From JBEKZQ01 sp049509675 (GTDB lineage: Bacteria > Planctomycetota > Planctomycetia > Pirellulales > Thermoguttaceae): a stretch of DNA of 27,712 bases. Numbering within the stretch: the first letter of the stretch is position 1; the number at the start of each line of letters is the position of its first letter. The DNA lies in assembly GCA_049509675.1 (NCBI GenBank), contig JBEKZQ010000068.1, positions 1 to 27,712 of the forward strand. The letters are read 5' to 3'. The notes beneath the pieces were generated by a model. The model was not told the DNA's origin and ran no database searches. It saw only the letters and a program-made list of their open reading frames with translations. The position numbers and the translations under genes are program-made. This document shows, piece after piece, positions 8,437 to 16,241 of the stretch.

Positions 8437-8482
8437 GTAGGGTGGACTTCAGTCCGCCTTGGTGGACTAAAGTCCACCCTAC
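8437..8482. repeat. Palindromic repeat GTAGGGTGGACTTCAGTCC between convergent genes
   Basis: GTAGGGTGGACTTCAGTCC is matched by GGACTAAAGTCCACCCTAC with a short spacer. It sits between the end of the DUF1559 gene and the end of the converging EF-hand gene, where it could serve as a two-way terminator. The sequence type recurs widely in planctomycete genomes, so a dispersed repeat is equally likely. Confidence 0.75.
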
Positions 8483-8505
8483 GGGCGATTGCTCCAAAGG
8501 GAAGC

Positions 8506-9138
8506 TCAATAATCCAGGTCGAACTGCGGCATTTTGCCGGGCTCCAGACCCTTGGCGTCGTTGGCCACTTCCTGACCTAGCGTGGTCGCCGTGTTGTATT
8601 TGGCGGGGATGTTCTCGCCGCTCTTGGTGACCTGGACCCGGTAGAAACCGGGCGGCAACCCGATGGGCGGGGCGCCGTCCTTCGCCGGCGCGTTGATCGC
8701 GGTCCCCCCGGCCAGACCGGTCGTGGCGCTTACCGTGGGCAGTTCATTGCCCAGGAAGCTTTCGGGCACGAAGGTAATCGTGGCCCCCACCAGCGGCTGG
8801 CCCTTGTGCAGGATGACGCAACGGATGGGCATGCGGGCGGTCCGCGAGGCCTTCCAGGACTCGATGCGGGCGCTGATTTCGTCGGCGCTGATCTTGCCGT
8901 CGTGGTTGGTATCGACCTGTTCGATGGCCGCTTTCAAACCGGGGACTTTTTCCAGTTCCGCCTTGTCGAGGAAGCCGTCCTTGTCGCTGTCGTACAGTTC
9001 CATGGCCTTTTGGGCCGCGTTGGGGTCGATCGCCGGCGGATAGGCCCGCGAACGGCTCTTCGCAGAACATCCGAAACTCGCGCAGAAAACGATTGCCACC
9101 AACGTGATGCCAAGCCGCGCAACTGAGTGTGTCATCAT
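8506..9138 (-). CDS. EF-hand-containing putative lipoprotein with a carboxypeptidase-regulatory-like domain
   Basis: The 210-aa protein has a hydrophobic leader and a Cys at residue 24 (SFGC), a plausible though imperfect lipobox since the -3 residue is Ser. Two EF-hand calcium loops follow: DSDKDGFLDKAE at residues 50-61 and DTNHDGKISADE at 76-87. The C-terminal half (CVILHKGQPLVGATITFVPE, then LPPGFYRVQVTKSG) resembles the Ig-like transthyretin/carboxypeptidase regulatory domains common in planctomycete exported proteins. Two adjacent ATGs begin it (9138 and 9135), with AAGG upstream. It is convergent with the DUF1559 gene, a frequent planctomycete pairing. Function is unknown; calcium binding at the cell surface is inferred. 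Confidence 0.85.
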   Translation of the reverse strand: MMTHSVARLGITLVAIVFCASFGCSAKSRSRAYPPAIDPNAAQKAMELYDSDKDGFLDKAELEKVPGLKAAIEQVDTNHDGKISADEISARIESWKASRTARMPIRCVILHKGQPLVGATITFVPESFLGNELPTVSATTGLAGGTAINAPAKDGAPPIGLPPGFYRVQVTKSGENIPAKYNTATTLGQEVANDAKGLEPGKMPQFDLDY

Positions 9139-9314
9139 CTCTACACCTTGGGGGAGAAACGAGAATGGGAACGGGCGTCGTCATTAGAATATCAGAGGCC
9201 GGGGTTGCCGTCAAAGGGGTGGGGACGCGATTGCGAGGCGGTCGACAAGAAGATGGGTGGACAAGAAAATGGACGTCTTGCCGTTCTGAGACAACAGAGG
9301 AACACTGATTTTCG

Positions 9315-9361
9315 CTAATCTTCGCTTATGGTTTCCATAAGTGTCGATGAGCGCGGATTAG
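9315..9361. repeat. Imperfect palindrome CTAATC...GGATTAG
   Basis: CTTATGG and CCATAAG flank a TTT loop, and the outer CTAATC and GATTAG extend the hairpin with mismatches. It resembles the CTAATCTTCGCTAAT-type repeats of planctomycetes. Confidence 0.55.
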
Positions 9362-9395
9362 GATCGGCGAAGGAATAACTGTCCGGTTCTCGAAA

Positions 9396-9449
9396 GTAGT
9401 CATCACGCTCCGCGTGATGGATTCCGTCTCGCGGAGCGAGATGAGTACG
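9396..9449. repeat. Double palindrome CATCACGCTCCGCGTGATG / TCTCGCGGAGCGAGA
   Basis: Two adjacent palindromes, CATCACGCTCCGCGTGATG and TCTCGCGGAGCGAGA, are bracketed by AGTAGTCAT and ATGAGTAC. I interpret it as a dispersed REP-like unit in the upstream region of the GH2 gene. Confidence 0.65.
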
Positions 9450-9533
9450 ATTGTCGGGGCATTGGACCGGACGCCGGGCGTTGCAATCGACCCCGGCGGC
9501 GGATAGCATCATGGAGGGAAGTGAATGAAGTGA

Positions 9534-11414
9534 ATGATGAATCAACTGTCACCCAAGATCCGCATCGCGATGCGCCTGGCGGCTTGTCTAGCGGCGGTCT
9601 GGACCGCTGCGGGCCAGGCCCAGCAGTGGCGCGCGGCGCCGTCGCCGCTGATGACGCGCTGGGCCAAGGACGTGTCGCCGAGCAATGCCCTGCCCGAATA
9701 CCCGCGTCCGCAGATGGTGCGCCAGCAGTGGCAAAATCTCAACGGCCTGTGGGACTACGCCATCACGGCCAAGGATGCCGCTCGGCCGCGCGCGTTCGAC
9801 GGGCAGATCCTCGTGCCCTACCCGATCGAGTCGGCGCTGTCGGGCGTGAGAAAGGCACTCCTGCCCGAGGGGCGGCTCTGGTATCGCCGCACGTTCTCGG
9901 TCCCAGCCCAATGGAGCGGCCGGCGCATCCTGCTGCACTTCGGCGCGGTCGACTGGGAGGCCGCGGTGCTGGTCAACGGCAGGAACATGGGCAGCCATCG
10001 CGGCGGCTTTGACGGCTTCACGCTCGATATCACCGATGCGCTGAAGAAAGACGACTTGCAGGAAATCGTCGTCTCGGTCTGGGACCCGACCGACGCCGGC
10101 TGGCAGCTTCGCGGCAAGCAGACTCTGCATCCGGGCGGGGCCGCCTACACGGCCTGTTCCGGCATCTGGCAAACCGTGTGGCTGGAGCCCGTGCCGCGGT
10201 CCGGCATCGAGTCGCTGCACCTCGTGCCCGACCTCCCGAGCGGAACGCTGAAGCTGACGGTCGACGCGCGCACGCCCGTGGGAACCACCGGAGTGAAGGT
10301 CACGGTGTGCGACGTGCGCGAAAACCTGGCGTGGTACAAGGCGCGGCTGATCTGGGTGACGACCGACATCAGCGTACCCATGAAGGAGCCCAGGCTGTGG
10401 ACGCCGGATTCGCCCGCGCTTTACGACGTGAGCGTGCAGCTTACGGCGGCCAACGGCGCCGTGCTGGACGCGGTGGAGAGCTACGTCGGCATGCGCTGCA
10501 TCGCGATGGGCAAGGACCGGCGCGGCGTGCCCCGGCCCATGCTCAACGGAAAGCCGATCATGCTGCCCGGCGCGCTGGAGCAAGGCTACTGGCCCGACGG
10601 CGTCTACACCGCGCCGACGGACGCGGCGCTGCGGTTCGACATCGAAGCGGCCAGGAAACTCGGCCTGGTGGCGATCCGCAAGCACCTCAAAGTCGAGCCG
10701 GAGCGTTATTATTACTGGGCCGACCGGTTGGGATTGCTCATCCTCCAGGATTTCCCCAGCGGCAACGACGGCGATCCGTTCACCGACCTGCCGACCTCGC
10801 CGGAAGCCTCGACGGTGTGTGAGATGGAGCGGCGGCTGCTGATCCAGAGCCGCTGGAACCATCCCTCGATCATCGCTTGGGTGATGTTCAACGAGGGTTG
10901 GGGTCAGCACGACACACTGCGCCAGGCGCGCTGGGCCAAGCAACTCGACCCCACGCGGTTGATCGACGAGGCCAGCGGTTTTCCGCGCCACGGCGGCGGC
11001 GACATCCACGACACGCACGGCGGCGACGCGCCGCAAGACGGGCGGCGCATCTGTATCGACAGCGAGACGGCCGGGTTCGGCTTGGCCGCCGTGGGTCACA
11101 GTTGGCCCGGCAAGCTATGGGCCACCGGCACCTACAGCCCGAAGACCGGCGGCGAAGTGGCCGCACGGGAACTGTATCCGGTCGATGAGGCCTCGCGGCG
11201 CTGGTACACGCATCGCATGCGCGACTTCTATCGCGAGATGTGGAAGAAACGGGAAACGACCGGCACCAGCGGCGATTTCAAGGTCCAACTCTACGACGTG
11301 GAGACCGAGAGCAACGGACTACTCAGCTTTGACCGCGCCGTCTGGAAGGTCGATCCGGCGATCGTCGCCGCCGCCTGCCGCGGCGAGCGGGCAACCGAGG
11401 CGGCCGGCGAATAG
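9534..11414 (+). CDS. Secreted glycoside hydrolase family 2 (beta-galactosidase/glucuronidase-like)
   Basis: The 626-aa protein has a signal peptide (MRLAACLAAVWTAAGQAQ). It then has a jelly-roll sugar-binding domain (GLWDYAIT, LWYRRTFSVP, LHFGAVDWEAAVLVNG, HRGGFDGFTLDIT), a short Ig-like domain ending at PRLWTPDSPALYDV, and a TIM barrel. The general acid/base is Glu454 in FNEGWG. Glu511 in DSETAGFG, followed by VGHSW, aligns with the GEFGG...GHTW nucleophile segment of GH2 relatives. Known: retaining hydrolases of beta-galactosides, glucuronides or mannosides; the substrate is not readable. The planctomycete habit of degrading algal polysaccharides fits an exported enzyme. The GGAGG at 9513-9517 is 16 bases from ATG 9534 in a small tandem repeat (GAAGTGAAT), so the exact start (9534, 9537 or slightly later) is uncertain. 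Confidence 0.88.
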   Translation: MMNQLSPKIRIAMRLAACLAAVWTAAGQAQQWRAAPSPLMTRWAKDVSPSNALPEYPRPQMVRQQWQNLNGLWDYAITAKDAARPRAFDGQILVPYPIESALSGVRKALLPEGRLWYRRTFSVPAQWSGRRILLHFGAVDWEAAVLVNGRNMGSHRGGFDGFTLDITDALKKDDLQEIVVSVWDPTDAGWQLRGKQTLHPGGAAYTACSGIWQTVWLEPVPRSGIESLHLVPDLPSGTLKLTVDARTPVGTTGVKVTVCDVRENLAWYKARLIWVTTDISVPMKEPRLWTPDSPALYDVSVQLTAANGAVLDAVESYVGMRCIAMGKDRRGVPRPMLNGKPIMLPGALEQGYWPDGVYTAPTDAALRFDIEAARKLGLVAIRKHLKVEPERYYYWADRLGLLILQDFPSGNDGDPFTDLPTSPEASTVCEMERRLLIQSRWNHPSIIAWVMFNEGWGQHDTLRQARWAKQLDPTRLIDEASGFPRHGGGDIHDTHGGDAPQDGRRICIDSETAGFGLAAVGHSWPGKLWATGTYSPKTGGEVAARELYPVDEASRRWYTHRMRDFYREMWKKRETTGTSGDFKVQLYDVETESNGLLSFDRAVWKVDPAIVAAACRGERATEAAGE

Positions 11415-11509
11415 TGGCATCATGGGACCGCGCTATGCCGCCTCGAAGGAAGATGGCATTGGCTTGCCGGCTTGGATCCACAGGAGAACTGCAAAGATGC
11501 GGTGCGAGA

Positions 11510-11574
11510 CACTAGCCCGAAGCGCCAGCGAGGGAGAATTGCCGCAAGTCCCTCGCTGGCGCGTCGGGCTAGTG
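11510..11574. repeat. CACTAGCCCG...CCAGCGAGGG palindromic repeat, intergenic copy
   Basis: CACTAGCCCGAAGCGCCAG through AGCGAGGG is matched by CCCTCGCT through GGCGCGTCGGGCTAGTG. A near-identical copy at 21766-21830 lies inside a coding sequence. A short GAGAACTGCAAAG piece at 11484 resembles the outer end of the element at 16072-16194. It fills most of the 196-bp gap before the ferredoxin gene. Confidence 0.85.
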
Positions 11575-11610
11575 TGCGGCTTGGCCGCCGAGAGGGTAGA
11601 ATGGATTACT

Positions 11611-12561
11611 ATGAATCGAACATGGATCATCGTTTCCGGGCGCGAGACTCCGGACGTCCTGAGCGCGATGGAACAGGGAGTGATTGACCGCTGCCGCGAC
11701 TTCGGGCTGGATTGCCTATTGGTCCCCCCCTTGTACCACGTTTCGGATTCGAGCAGTCTGTGGAAGCAGTTGGCCCGGCGCGTCGGTCGTGCCGTTTTGT
11801 TCTGTTGGCTTCATCCGCGTCCGGCCCAATGGCTTTTGGAGCATCATGGGATCGCCAGTGCGGGGCTTGCGATCTTCGACCTGGGCAGCTTTGCCGACGC
11901 CGATTCCGCCGCACGCGCGGCAATCGAGAACAGGGGAGCAGAAGAGCAGGGGAGCAGGGGAGCAGGAGCCGAGCGAGCGGCCGGCGACAAGGGGACAGGT
12001 CCATGTTTTCGGCCATCGTCGATTCACAAAACGACGCCTGCTGGCCGAAAAATGGACCAGTCCCCCGCGCTGGAGCGGTTCGCGGAGCCGACCCGGCCGC
12101 GATGGTACCCGATCGTTGACGGTTCGCGTTGCATCAACTGCCAACACTGTTTGCAATTCTGCTTGTTTGGGGTGTACGAGTTGGACGCCCGGGGAAAGGT
12201 GGCGGTGAGCCGCCCCGACCAGTGCAAGCCGGGATGCCCGGCGTGTTCGCGGATTTGTCCCCAGGGCGCCATCATGTTCCCGTTGTACGAGAAGGACGCC
12301 GCTATCGCCGGAGCGCCGGGGCGATTGGTGACGTTGGACGCCGCGGCCCGAAAAATGTTCTACACCCAAACCGGGCAGCGCTGTCCGGTGTGCGGGACAA
12401 ATGGCGACGGGAAACCGGCCGTTGCGACGGCGGCCGGCAGCACGTGCCCGGAGTGCGGTCGCCCTCAGTCCACCCCGGCGGCCGACCCCCTGCCGTTCGA
12501 CGATCTGGACGACCTGGTCGATCAGTTGGGTCGCCAGATGCACGAGAGACGTCCTGGATAA
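11611..12561 (+). CDS. Two-cluster ferredoxin-domain protein with C-terminal zinc ribbon
   Basis: I start the 316-aa protein at ATG 11611 (MNRTWIIVSG). Residues 1-105 form an alpha/beta domain of unknown type. Residues 107-152 are low-complexity, repeat-derived linker. A 2x[4Fe-4S] ferredoxin domain follows, with CINCQHCLQFC starting at Cys174 and then CKPGCPACSRICP. The C-terminus has a CPVC (from residue 258) and CPEC pair, a rubredoxin- or zinc-ribbon-like knuckle. It precedes the radical SAM gene by 6 bp, so electron delivery to that enzyme is a reasonable inference. Known: bacterial ferredoxins reduce radical SAM clusters. Not recognised as a named family. A longer reading upstream through the 11510 repeat is open but begins inside the GH2 gene and is not supported. 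Confidence 0.8.
   Translation: MNRTWIIVSGRETPDVLSAMEQGVIDRCRDFGLDCLLVPPLYHVSDSSSLWKQLARRVGRAVLFCWLHPRPAQWLLEHHGIASAGLAIFDLGSFADADSAARAAIENRGAEEQGSRGAGAERAAGDKGTGPCFRPSSIHKTTPAGRKMDQSPALERFAEPTRPRWYPIVDGSRCINCQHCLQFCLFGVYELDARGKVAVSRPDQCKPGCPACSRICPQGAIMFPLYEKDAAIAGAPGRLVTLDAAARKMFYTQTGQRCPVCGTNGDGKPAVATAAGSTCPECGRPQSTPAADPLPFDDLDDLVDQLGRQMHERRPG
11931..11968 (+). repeat. Tandem GGGGAGCAG array inside the ferredoxin gene
   Basis: Four units of AGGGGAGCAG/AAGAGCAG type occur in a row and encode an EEQGSRGAG-type low-complexity stretch at about residues 107-119. They abut the palindromic element at 11991. Confidence 0.8.
11991..12065. repeat. GGGGACAGGTCCATGTTTTC palindromic element, in-frame copy 1
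   Basis: GGGGACAGGTCCATGTTTTC (continuing GGCCA) is mirrored by TGGCCGAAAAATGGACC, AGTCCCC. It is 75 bp, exactly 25 codons, without a stop in the gene's frame, encoding about residues 127-152 of the ferredoxin protein. Copies 2 and 3 lie at 16072-16194 and 25248-25343. Confidence 0.9.
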
Positions 12562-12567
12562 TCGACG

Positions 12568-14070
12568 ATGGCCGAGGGATACCCGATCGTTTTGACGGCC
12601 GATCGAACGCTGACCGCCAGCTACCGGCTGCTGTTGGATGGGATGATGGCAGCCAGCCAGACGACCAGCGCGCCGCCGGCCGTGTTTGGCCCTTTCTTGA
12701 TGCCGCAAGTCGATCGCAGGGCGGCACGTGCGCGGTTCGCCCCCTTGGGCCTGCGGCGCATCGAAGCCGCCCTGTTGGCCGGAGGATTCTCGCCCGAAGA
12801 GGTGGCCGTCGTCAGCGAGGACCAACTGGCGGCGGCCATCGGCCCGAACACCCGGGTGATCGGCGTGTCTTCCGGCGAGCCGGCCGGCCTGGGAATGAAT
12901 AGTTCCACCATGACCGCCATCAGCGGCGGCCGGATCTATCCCCAGGCCATGTTCCGCCGACTCATGCGGAAAATCCATCGCCTGAACCGCGACGTGCGCG
13001 CCGCAATTGTCTTGGGCGGACCGGGCGCCTGGCAGATTGCCGGGGATCCGCCGGCGCGCAAGCAACTGGGCATCGACCACGTCGTGACCGGCTATGCCGA
13101 GAAAAATGCGGCCGCGACGTTCCGCAGCCTGCTGCGGCGGGAAAGCATGCCGGAGGTGATTGCCGGCGACTGGCATCCCGGAGTACCCATTCCGCCCATC
13201 CGCGGGGCCAGCACCATGGGCGTGGTGGAGATCAGTCGCGGATGTGGGCTGGGCTGCTCTTTCTGCACGATCGCCCGCGTGCCTATGGTCCATCTGCCGC
13301 CGCAAACCATTCTGGCCGACGTGGAAACCAACCTGTCCGCCGGCCTTGCTAATATTGCCGTGTTGAGCGAGGATTTTTTCCGCTATGGCGCGGAGGGAAT
13401 GAAAGTCAACCCGGAGTGCTTGCTCTCCCTGTTGGACCAGATTCGCAAGATTCCGGCGGTCCGTTTGATCCAGATCGACCATGCCAATGTGGCCAGCATC
13501 GCCCAGTACGACGAGCGGCAGCTTGCAGCGATCCACGATGTCCTGGCGGGCCGGGATGGCCGCCGTTACGTGTGGGTGAACGTGGGCGTGGAAACGGCCT
13601 CCGAGGAGTTGCTCTCCGGGTTGGCATCGGCCGGGAAAATGAGGCGCGAGCCGGCCGAGCCTTGGGGCGCTTTCTGCGCCCGGCACTTGCGGCGCCTGTG
13701 CCGCGCCAAGTTCTTTCCCATGGCCAGCCTCGTGATCGGCCTGCCCGGCGAGTGCGACGAGCACCTGCAAGAGACCCTCGCGTGGGTCCAGTCGCTGGGC
13801 GACGAACGCATGGCGGTTTTCCCGCTCCTTCATGCGCCCGTGGACGGCGCCGCACCGCCCGATCCGCGCACCCTGCGGCCGTTGCATTGGGAACTAATCA
13901 AGGCCTGCTATCGCTTGAACTTCCGTTGGGTGCCGTGGTTCTATCGCGACAACCAGGCCGCTGCGGGCGTGTCCTGGGCACGGCGTACGGCATTGCAACT
14001 GATGGGTTACGGGCAGATCCTCGAGTGGACGGCGCTGTTGGCGTGGCATCACCGGAGATCGCGGCGATGA
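12568..14070 (+). CDS. Radical SAM protein with B12-binding-like N-terminal domain
   Basis: The 500-aa protein has the cluster-binding CxxxCxxC at Cys226, Cys230 and Cys233 (SRGCGLGCSFC), followed by TIARVP and the usual TIM-barrel pieces (HANVASIAQY, VNVGVETASEELL, MASLVIGLPGECDE). The first 200 residues look like a Rossmann B12-binding-type domain (TRVIGVSSGEPAG, AAIVLGGPGAWQIAG, IDHVVTGYAEK), but the cobalamin-binding DxHxxG motif is not visible. Known: relatives include methylases and ring-modifying enzymes of hopanoid and chlorophyll pathways. Context: 6 bp after the ferredoxin gene, and its stop overlaps the start of the terpene cyclase gene by 4 bp (ATGA). This implies translational coupling and a role in modifying the terpenoid. 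The specific reaction is unknown. The 240-aa tail beyond the barrel is rich in Trp and Arg. Confidence 0.85.
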   Translation: MAEGYPIVLTADRTLTASYRLLLDGMMAASQTTSAPPAVFGPFLMPQVDRRAARARFAPLGLRRIEAALLAGGFSPEEVAVVSEDQLAAAIGPNTRVIGVSSGEPAGLGMNSSTMTAISGGRIYPQAMFRRLMRKIHRLNRDVRAAIVLGGPGAWQIAGDPPARKQLGIDHVVTGYAEKNAAATFRSLLRRESMPEVIAGDWHPGVPIPPIRGASTMGVVEISRGCGLGCSFCTIARVPMVHLPPQTILADVETNLSAGLANIAVLSEDFFRYGAEGMKVNPECLLSLLDQIRKIPAVRLIQIDHANVASIAQYDERQLAAIHDVLAGRDGRRYVWVNVGVETASEELLSGLASAGKMRREPAEPWGAFCARHLRRLCRAKFFPMASLVIGLPGECDEHLQETLAWVQSLGDERMAVFPLLHAPVDGAAPPDPRTLRPLHWELIKACYRLNFRWVPWFYRDNQAAAGVSWARRTALQLMGYGQILEWTALLAWHHRRSRR

Positions 14071-16118
14071 GCGGGCCACCCAGTTCCGACGCTCTGGCCG
14101 CCGCTCGCGATGCGGTGCGCGATCGCCTGCTGCGATCGGCCTGCGCGGATGGTTTCTGGGAAGGCCGGCTTTCTTCGTCGGCCCTGGCCACGGCCACGGC
14201 CACGAGTGCCTTGGCCCTGGCCAATGATGCCGGCGACGCGGCCCGCATCGCTTCCGGCATCGCCTGGCTGGCCGATCATAAAAACGACGACGGTGGTTGG
14301 GGCGACACGACGGACAGTCCCAGCAACCTGGCGACGACGCTGTTGGCCGTCGCCGCCCTGAAACTGGCCCGGGCCGCCGCAACCGGTGACGCGGGCCGCC
14401 TACAAGCTGGGGACTGTCCCAATTTTCGTTCGACGAAAATGGGACTGTCCCCTTCCCCGCTCGCCGCGCTGGAAAAAGCCGAAGTTCATCTGGCTTTTCG
14501 GGCGGGCCAGTCGCCCCGGGCTATCGTCCAGGCCATCCAACGCGAATACGGCGACGACCGCACCTTCGCCATCCCCATCTTGATGAACTGCGCCCTGGCC
14601 GGGCTGGTTTCCTGGCAAGAGATTCCCGGCTTGCCTTTCGAGTTGGCGGTCTTGCCGCACGGCTGGTACAAACTGTTGCGACTGCACGTGGTCAGTTACG
14701 CATTGCCTGCCTTGATTGCCATCGGCCTGGCGATCGACCGGCACAATCCACCGGCGAGCATCTGGCGGCGGTTGATTCGCAGGCTGGTCAAACCGCGCGT
14801 GCTGGAGAAGCTGCGACTGATTCAGCCCGAAGACGGCGGGTTCCTGGAGGCCACGCCTTTGACCAGTTTCGTGGCCATGGCGATGGTTCCTTTGTATGGC
14901 GCCGACCACGTGGCGGTGGCCCGCTGCCTGGCATTCTTGCGCCGCTTGCAGCGGGAAGACGGTTCCTGGCCGATCGATTCCAACCTGGCGGTATGGCTGA
15001 CCACGGCCGCCGTGGCGGCGCTGGCGACGGCCGGCGAACTGCCGCGGATCGATCGCGATCGGACCGCCCGATGGATCGCCGCGCGGCAACACAAGCTGCG
15101 TCACCCTTATACGCAGACCGAGCCCGGCGGCTGGTCCTGGACCCATCTGGCCGGCGGCGTGCCCGACGTGGACGACACCGCCGGAGCCATCATCGCGCTC
15201 ACGGAGTTGGGCTGCCCCAGCGGTGTCGCTGCGTGTTCTGGCGGGCAAATGGCGACTGGCTCCGAGCGCAGCGACGTGCCTGTCCCCCCTTGCCCGGGAC
15301 ACGTCGCCGCCGGCCTGCGCTGGCTCGTTCGGTTGCAGAACGCCGACGGCGGGTGGCCCACCTTCTGTCGCGGTTGGGGCAAACTCCCTTTCGACCGCAG
15401 CGCGCCGGATGTTACGGCCCACGCCTTGCGGGCCATTTGCTGCGCCGTGCCTGCCCCACGCACTCGTTCGCTTCGCCGGGCTATCCGACGCGGCCTCGAG
15501 TACCTGTCCGCCGCACAGCAAGCAGACGGTTCCTGGATACCCCTATGGTTTGGAAACCAGGGTGCCCCCGGACACGCCAATCCCGTCGTGGGCACGTCGC
15601 GCGTGTTGCGCGCCCTGGAGATACTTGATCGCGAAGGATGGGCACGCAGCCAGCCAGTTTGTAGGACGGATTGCCAATCCGTCCTGCCTTCGCATAGCCC
15701 GCAGGCGACCCGAGGTGTGCAGTACCTGCTGGGATCGCAGAATGCCGATGGCGGATGGGGTGGCGCAGGGGGCGTGGCATCCTCTGTGGAAGAAACCGCC
15801 CTGGCCGTAGCGGCCCTGGCTCCGTGGGCAGCGGCGCCGGCGGGTCGCGAGGCATTGTGCCGGAGCGTCCAAGACCTGGCGGAGGAGAGGCGAGAGGCGA
15901 GAGGCGAGAGTCGAGAGAGGGAGGCGTTAGATCGAGCACTTCAGTACCTGGCGCGGGGCGTTGCCCAGATGCCGGTCCGGCCCACTCCCATCGGCCTGTA
16001 TTTTGCCCATCTATGGTACTCCGAAGAGCTGTATCCGCTCATCTGGACGCTGGACGCCTTGGGCCGGGCCGCCAGGAGAGCTGCAACGTCGGGGTCTGGT
16101 CCATTTTTCGGCTTGTAG
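14067..16118 (+). CDS. Class II terpene cyclase, squalene-hopene cyclase-like
   Basis: The 683-aa protein starts at ATG 14067 in an ATGA overlap with the radical SAM gene. It has the two-barrel layout of squalene-hopene cyclases: DGFWEGRLSSS at the N-terminus, QW-type repeats (DDGGWGDT, REDGSWPID, NADGGWPT, QADGSWIPLWFG, NADGGWGG) and the protonating motif D367-V-D369-D370 in VPDVDDTAGA, close to its position in known enzymes. The C-terminal LWYSEELYPLIWTLDALGRA is also family-like. Known: DxDD cyclases protonate squalene, C35 or diterpenoid chains. With a prenyl synthase gene downstream, the substrate may be a prenyl chain other than squalene. Oddities: at least four repeat insertions are translated in frame, and the last 15 or so codons and the stop come from a repeat. 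Whether it is active despite these is open, although the motifs survive and the frame is intact. Confidence 0.85.
   Translation: MSGPPSSDALAAARDAVRDRLLRSACADGFWEGRLSSSALATATATSALALANDAGDAARIASGIAWLADHKNDDGGWGDTTDSPSNLATTLLAVAALKLARAAATGDAGRLQAGDCPNFRSTKMGLSPSPLAALEKAEVHLAFRAGQSPRAIVQAIQREYGDDRTFAIPILMNCALAGLVSWQEIPGLPFELAVLPHGWYKLLRLHVVSYALPALIAIGLAIDRHNPPASIWRRLIRRLVKPRVLEKLRLIQPEDGGFLEATPLTSFVAMAMVPLYGADHVAVARCLAFLRRLQREDGSWPIDSNLAVWLTTAAVAALATAGELPRIDRDRTARWIAARQHKLRHPYTQTEPGGWSWTHLAGGVPDVDDTAGAIIALTELGCPSGVAACSGGQMATGSERSDVPVPPCPGHVAAGLRWLVRLQNADGGWPTFCRGWGKLPFDRSAPDVTAHALRAICCAVPAPRTRSLRRAIRRGLEYLSAAQQADGSWIPLWFGNQGAPGHANPVVGTSRVLRALEILDREGWARSQPVCRTDCQSVLPSHSPQATRGVQYLLGSQNADGGWGGAGGVASSVEETALAVAALAPWAAAPAGREALCRSVQDLAEERREARGESREREALDRALQYLARGVAQMPVRPTPIGLYFAHLWYSEELYPLIWTLDALGRAARRAATSGSGPFFGL
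14409..14452. repeat. GGGGACTGTCCC palindrome, in-frame in the cyclase gene
   Basis: GGGGACTGTCCCAATTTTC, a short centre, and GAAAATGGGACTGTCCCC form a 44-bp hairpin. It encodes GDCPNFRSTKMGLSP at about residues 115-129, in a loop after the DDGGWGDT repeat. Confidence 0.88.
15661..15685. repeat. GTAGGACGGATTGNCAATCCGTCCT palindrome, in-frame in the cyclase gene
   Basis: A perfect palindrome except at its centre encodes CRTDCQSVLP, a peptide seen in many planctomycete predictions. It shares its core with the intergenic repeat at 2246-2373. Confidence 0.85.
15884..15920 (+). repeat. Tandem GAGAGGC array in the cyclase gene
   Basis: About four units of GAGAGGC(GA) encode the charged stretch EERREARGESRERE, which has no counterpart in the cyclase fold. 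It is a simple-sequence expansion, in frame. Confidence 0.75.
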
Positions 16119-16194
16119 GCGTAGCCATTTGACTCGATCCTTGACCGAAAACATGGACCTGACCCCTTTGGCGTCAGACTTGCAGTTCTCCTGG
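16072..16194. repeat. GGGGACAGGTCCATGTTTTC element copy 2, spans the cyclase stop codon
   Basis: The core at 16091-16166 is inverted relative to copy 1. Outer arms CCAGGAGAGCTGCAA and TTGCAGTTCTCCTGG extend it to 123 bp. The cyclase stop TAG at 16116-16118 lies in the loop, so the tail RRAATSGSGPFFGL is encoded by the element. Confidence 0.88.
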
Positions 16195-16241
16195 CCTGGC
16201 CGCTCGGCCATTTGACCTGCCATGATTCGGATGCCATACTA

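Larger units (their letters stand above)
9139..9533. other. Repeat-bearing intergenic region
   Basis: No gene is supportable here. It holds two palindromic repeats (9315-9361 and 9396-9449) between divergent genes, so promoters for both the lipoprotein and the GH2 gene must lie in it, but I cannot place -35/-10 boxes with confidence. Confidence 0.5.

Noticed and set aside
11931..12065. Possible CRISPR array or VNTR locus
   Set aside because: Units are 8-9 bp without spacers, followed by a single palindrome; no cas genes are nearby.
11716..13887. Minus-strand open frame of over 700 codons opposite the ferredoxin and radical SAM genes
   Set aside because: It spans two real genes and their junction, has composition typical of antisense shadows and no motif.
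13416..14066. Upstream extension of the terpene cyclase frame
   Set aside because: It overlaps the radical SAM gene in another frame; the ATGA overlap at 14067 and the cyclase-like N-terminus mark the true start.
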